The translations under genes were made by a program, and so were the position numbers. From Myxococcales bacterium (lineage in GTDB: Bacteria > Myxococcota_A > Polyangia > Polyangiales > Ga0077539): a DNA stretch of 64,000 nt. The notes beneath the pieces are model-generated. The model was not told the origin of the DNA. It saw only the letters and a program-made list of their open reading frames with translations, and ran no database searches. Every line of letters starts with the position of its first letter. Position 1 is the first letter of the stretch. This document shows, in pieces, positions 61,799-64,000 of this stretch. Where the stretch lies: the NCBI GenBank assembly GCA_016792845.1, contig JAEUKH010000054.1:62001-126000 (forward strand), in the 5' to 3' direction.

Positions 61799-64000
61799 CC
61801 GCCTCGGCCCCTCGGATGCGCCCGGCTCGGGCCCTTTGGTGCGGGCTCGCGCTGGCCTTGGGCTGCTCGCGCTTTCGCCCGGGGCCGCGCACCGCGCCGG
61901 TCGACGCCTTGGCCCACCACCCCGACACCGACGCCTCGGCGCCCGACGCGCCCGCCGAGGTGCTGACCCAGACCGCCGACGTGCCCGCGGTGCCGAGCTC
62001 GCTCGACGCCGTGGTCGACGCCGTACGCCGCCGCGCCTGGGCCGAGGCCGCGGGGCTCCTCGGGCGCCTGCCGCCCGACGCGCAGACGACCCGCGAGGCG
62101 CGCTACATCGCCGCGAGGGTGAAGATCGAAAACGGCGATTTCTCGGGTGCTCTCACGGTGTTACAGGGCCTCGACGCCGAGCTCCCGGCGCTCCGCCTCG
62201 ATGTGCTGCGGCTCGCAGCCCGGTGCCTCGCGCGCACGCGCCAGCACGCCGCGTCGCGGGCGCTCTATGAGCGACTCGCGCGTGAAGGGGGCGGCGAACG
62301 CGACCGGGCCCACGCCGCCGTCGAGGCCTTCGAAGCGGGCGACGCCGCGGCCGCCGCGGTGGTGATGCGGGCCTGGCCCGAGCACGCCCCCCCGGGGCTC
62401 GACGCGGCCTCGGCGTGGCGCTACGCGGGGCTCTGTCTTGAGGCTGTCCACGACGTGCGGGGCGCGGCCTCGGCGTGGCGCGCGGTGGTGTTGCGCGAGC
62501 CCGACGCGGGGCACGCCACCGAGGCCCTCGCGGCCTTGCAGCGCTTGGGGGTGAGCCTCTCGCCTGAGCAACTCCAGGCCCGCGCGGCCGAGCTCATCGA
62601 GCGGGCGCGGTACACCGAAGCGCTGGCCATTCTAGAGCCCATGGCCCCGGGCGCGGGGCGCTACGAGGGGCGGCGGCTGCACCTCCTCGGGCGGGCCTAT
62701 TACGGCGCCCGCAACCGGTACAACGACGCGCATCGGCTGCTCTTGCAGGCTTCGCTCCATGCGAGCAACGACGACCGGGCCGAAGACGCCTTCCTCGCGG
62801 CGCGCTCGCTGGCCCGGGCTGACCGCGATGATGAGTCGGTGCGGGCGTTTGACGAGGTGGCGCGCACCGACCGCGGGCGTTGGGGCGACGAGGCGGCCTA
62901 CCGTGCGGCGTGGCTTGAGGTGCATCACCACCACCCGGCGAGCGCCATCGCGCGCTTGCGAGCGTTCTTGCGCGACCGCCCCGACGCGTCGTCGCGGCTG
63001 AAGATCGAGGCGAGCTGGCAGCTCGGCTGGATGCTCTTCACCGAGCGTCGCTACGACGAAGCCGTGGGGCCGCTTGAGCAGTCGGGCGCGCTCGCCACCC
63101 ACCACCTGGAGCGCGGCCGGGGCCGTTACTGGGCGGCGCTCGCGCGCGAGCGTTCGGGGCATCACCCTGAGGCCGCCGCGGGCTTTCGCGCCTTGATCGT
63201 GCACCGCCCGCTGACCTGGTACGCGATGCTGGCCGAGACGCGGCTCCGCGAGACGGGCGAGGCGGTGACGGCGGCGGCGCCCTTGCCTGAGGCGCGGCCC
63301 TGCCCGGCGGTGGTGCTCCCGCCGCGGGTGCGTTGGTTCGCGGCCTTGGGCTTCGACGACGACGCGGCGGCGGCCTTTGACGCCGACGACGAGCGGCTGC
63401 GGGCGACGTTGCCCCCGGGCCGCGCAGACGAGACCATGGCGAGGGCGTGGCTGTCGCTCGGCGACGCGCGGCGCGCGTTCTTGCTCTCGTCGCGGCACGC
63501 CGACGACCTCGACAGCGTACCCACCGCCGAGACGCGCTGGGTGTGGGAGATGGGCTTCCCGCGGCCGCACGCGGCGTGGGTCGAAGCGGCCGAAGACGAG
63601 GCCCGCCTCCCGCGGCACTACCTCTACGCGATCATGCGCCAGGAGTCTGGCTTCAACCGCCGCGACGTGTCGAGCGCCCGGGCCATGGGGCTCTTGCAGA
63701 TGATCCCTCCGACGACGCGGCGCGTGGCCCAGAGCCTCTCGATCGCGTTTCGCGAAGAGATGCTCTTCGAACCTGACTACAACATCCGCGTGGGCGGCTG
63801 GTACATCGGCCGACTCTACGCGCAGTACCACGGGGTCTTGCCGCGCGCGATCGGGGCCTACAACGCCGGGCCGGGCGCGATGGGGCGCTGGGTGCGCGAG
63901 TTCGGCGCTGAGCCCCTCGACGTGTTCGTCGAGCGCATCCCTTACGACGAGACGCGAACGTATGTGCGGCGCGTGGTTCAGAACCTCGCGCGGTACCAGG
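61795..64000 (+). CDS. Slt-type lytic transglycosylase lipoprotein (3' partial)
   Basis: 735 residues visible, cut by the right edge. GTG start in a four-base overlap with lgt. Lipobox LALGC. A long helical superhelix of TPR-like units (ARYIAARVKIENGDFSGALTVLQGLD, and others to about residue 590) precedes an SLT domain with catalytic Glu in YAIMRQESGFNR, then SARAMGLLQMIPPT and IGAYNAGPGAMGRW. It cleaves the glycan strand of peptidoglycan non-hydrolytically. The neighbour lgt helps to anchor it. Confidence 0.88.
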   Translation, partial: MTASAPRMRPARALWCGLALALGCSRFRPGPRTAPVDALAHHPDTDASAPDAPAEVLTQTADVPAVPSSLDAVVDAVRRRAWAEAAGLLGRLPPDAQTTREARYIAARVKIENGDFSGALTVLQGLDAELPALRLDVLRLAARCLARTRQHAASRALYERLAREGGGERDRAHAAVEAFEAGDAAAAAVVMRAWPEHAPPGLDAASAWRYAGLCLEAVHDVRGAASAWRAVVLREPDAGHATEALAALQRLGVSLSPEQLQARAAELIERARYTEALAILEPMAPGAGRYEGRRLHLLGRAYYGARNRYNDAHRLLLQASLHASNDDRAEDAFLAARSLARADRDDESVRAFDEVARTDRGRWGDEAAYRAAWLEVHHHHPASAIARLRAFLRDRPDASSRLKIEASWQLGWMLFTERRYDEAVGPLEQSGALATHHLERGRGRYWAALARERSGHHPEAAAGFRALIVHRPLTWYAMLAETRLRETGEAVTAAAPLPEARPCPAVVLPPRVRWFAALGFDDDAAAAFDADDERLRATLPPGRADETMARAWLSLGDARRAFLLSSRHADDLDSVPTAETRWVWEMGFPRPHAAWVEAAEDEARLPRHYLYAIMRQESGFNRRDVSSARAMGLLQMIPPTTRRVAQSLSIAFREEMLFEPDYNIRVGGWYIGRLYAQYHGVLPRAIGAYNAGPGAMGRWVREFGAEPLDVFVERIPYDETRTYVRRVVQNLARYQ

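Overview
The window is high-GC, densely coded DNA from a bacterium that is most likely a member of Myxococcota (delta-proteobacterial gliding lineage, Polyangia-like). This rests on several things read directly: a MYXO-CTERM-type tail on the first protein, a complete mglB-mglA polarity module, Cys-rich and MopE-like surface lipoproteins, myxobacterial-style Ser/Thr kinases with Pro/Ala-rich tails, PEGA/TPR proteins, and many lipoproteins with Asp-rich tethers. No plasmid, phage, CRISPR or insertion-sequence signature was seen. The assignment to a genus is not possible from the sequence alone.

Layout. 1-6.5 kb: the end of a subtilase-like VCBS/FG-GAP surface protein, a CcmB-type membrane protein and two envelope proteins of unknown role. 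6.5-14.3 kb: HelD-like helicase, PrsW-like protease, a TDSD-repeat protein beside a JmjC oxygenase, a HEAT-like protein, a DUF547 protein. 14.3-21.7 kb: pyruvate kinase, a MopE/PPC-type lipoprotein, an acyltransferase, then the ftsE-ftsX-envC-like division operon. 21.7-22.3 kb: a gene-free GTCGCC repeat tract holding three palindromes. 22.3-29.8 kb: glycoside hydrolase with glutaredoxin, mglBA, a large Cys-rich lipoprotein, a less GC-extreme stretch with an orphan gene and a decayed gene, ending at tRNA-Arg. 29.9-41 kb: pseudokinase, class I aminotransferase, cupredoxin-like lipoprotein, peptide deformylase, two tandem beta-propeller/di-heme peroxidase-like lipoproteins, and a membrane protein. 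41-46.8 kb: a rearranged Pst phosphate transport operon (pstB-phoU-pstC-pstA, no pstS) divergent from a PhoB/PhoR pair. 46.9-64 kb: NCS1 permease, lipoprotein, glycogen debranching enzyme, a cyclic-nucleotide-binding protein with an unknown partner, Ser/Thr kinase, PEGA protein, lamin-tail lipoprotein, YacG, MscS, a thiol-redox operon with DUF1285, then lgt and a lytic transglycosylase running off the end.

How the genes work together. Much of the window serves the cell envelope: lipoprotein maturation (lgt) sits in the same DNA as many lipoproteins that need it; FtsEX plus a degenerate LytM protein and a Slt-type transglycosylase act on peptidoglycan; the Pst/Pho cluster is a sensing and uptake unit. 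A recurrent regulatory theme is a TAnnnn hexamer ending exactly 7-8 bases before the start codon of genes that lack a Shine-Dalgarno sequence, which points to widespread leaderless transcripts and also decides several starts. The most unusual candidate system is the DSDxG/GRG-repeat protein next to a JmjC oxygenase (10.4-12.3 kb).

All functional names come from reading motifs by eye; no database search was run.
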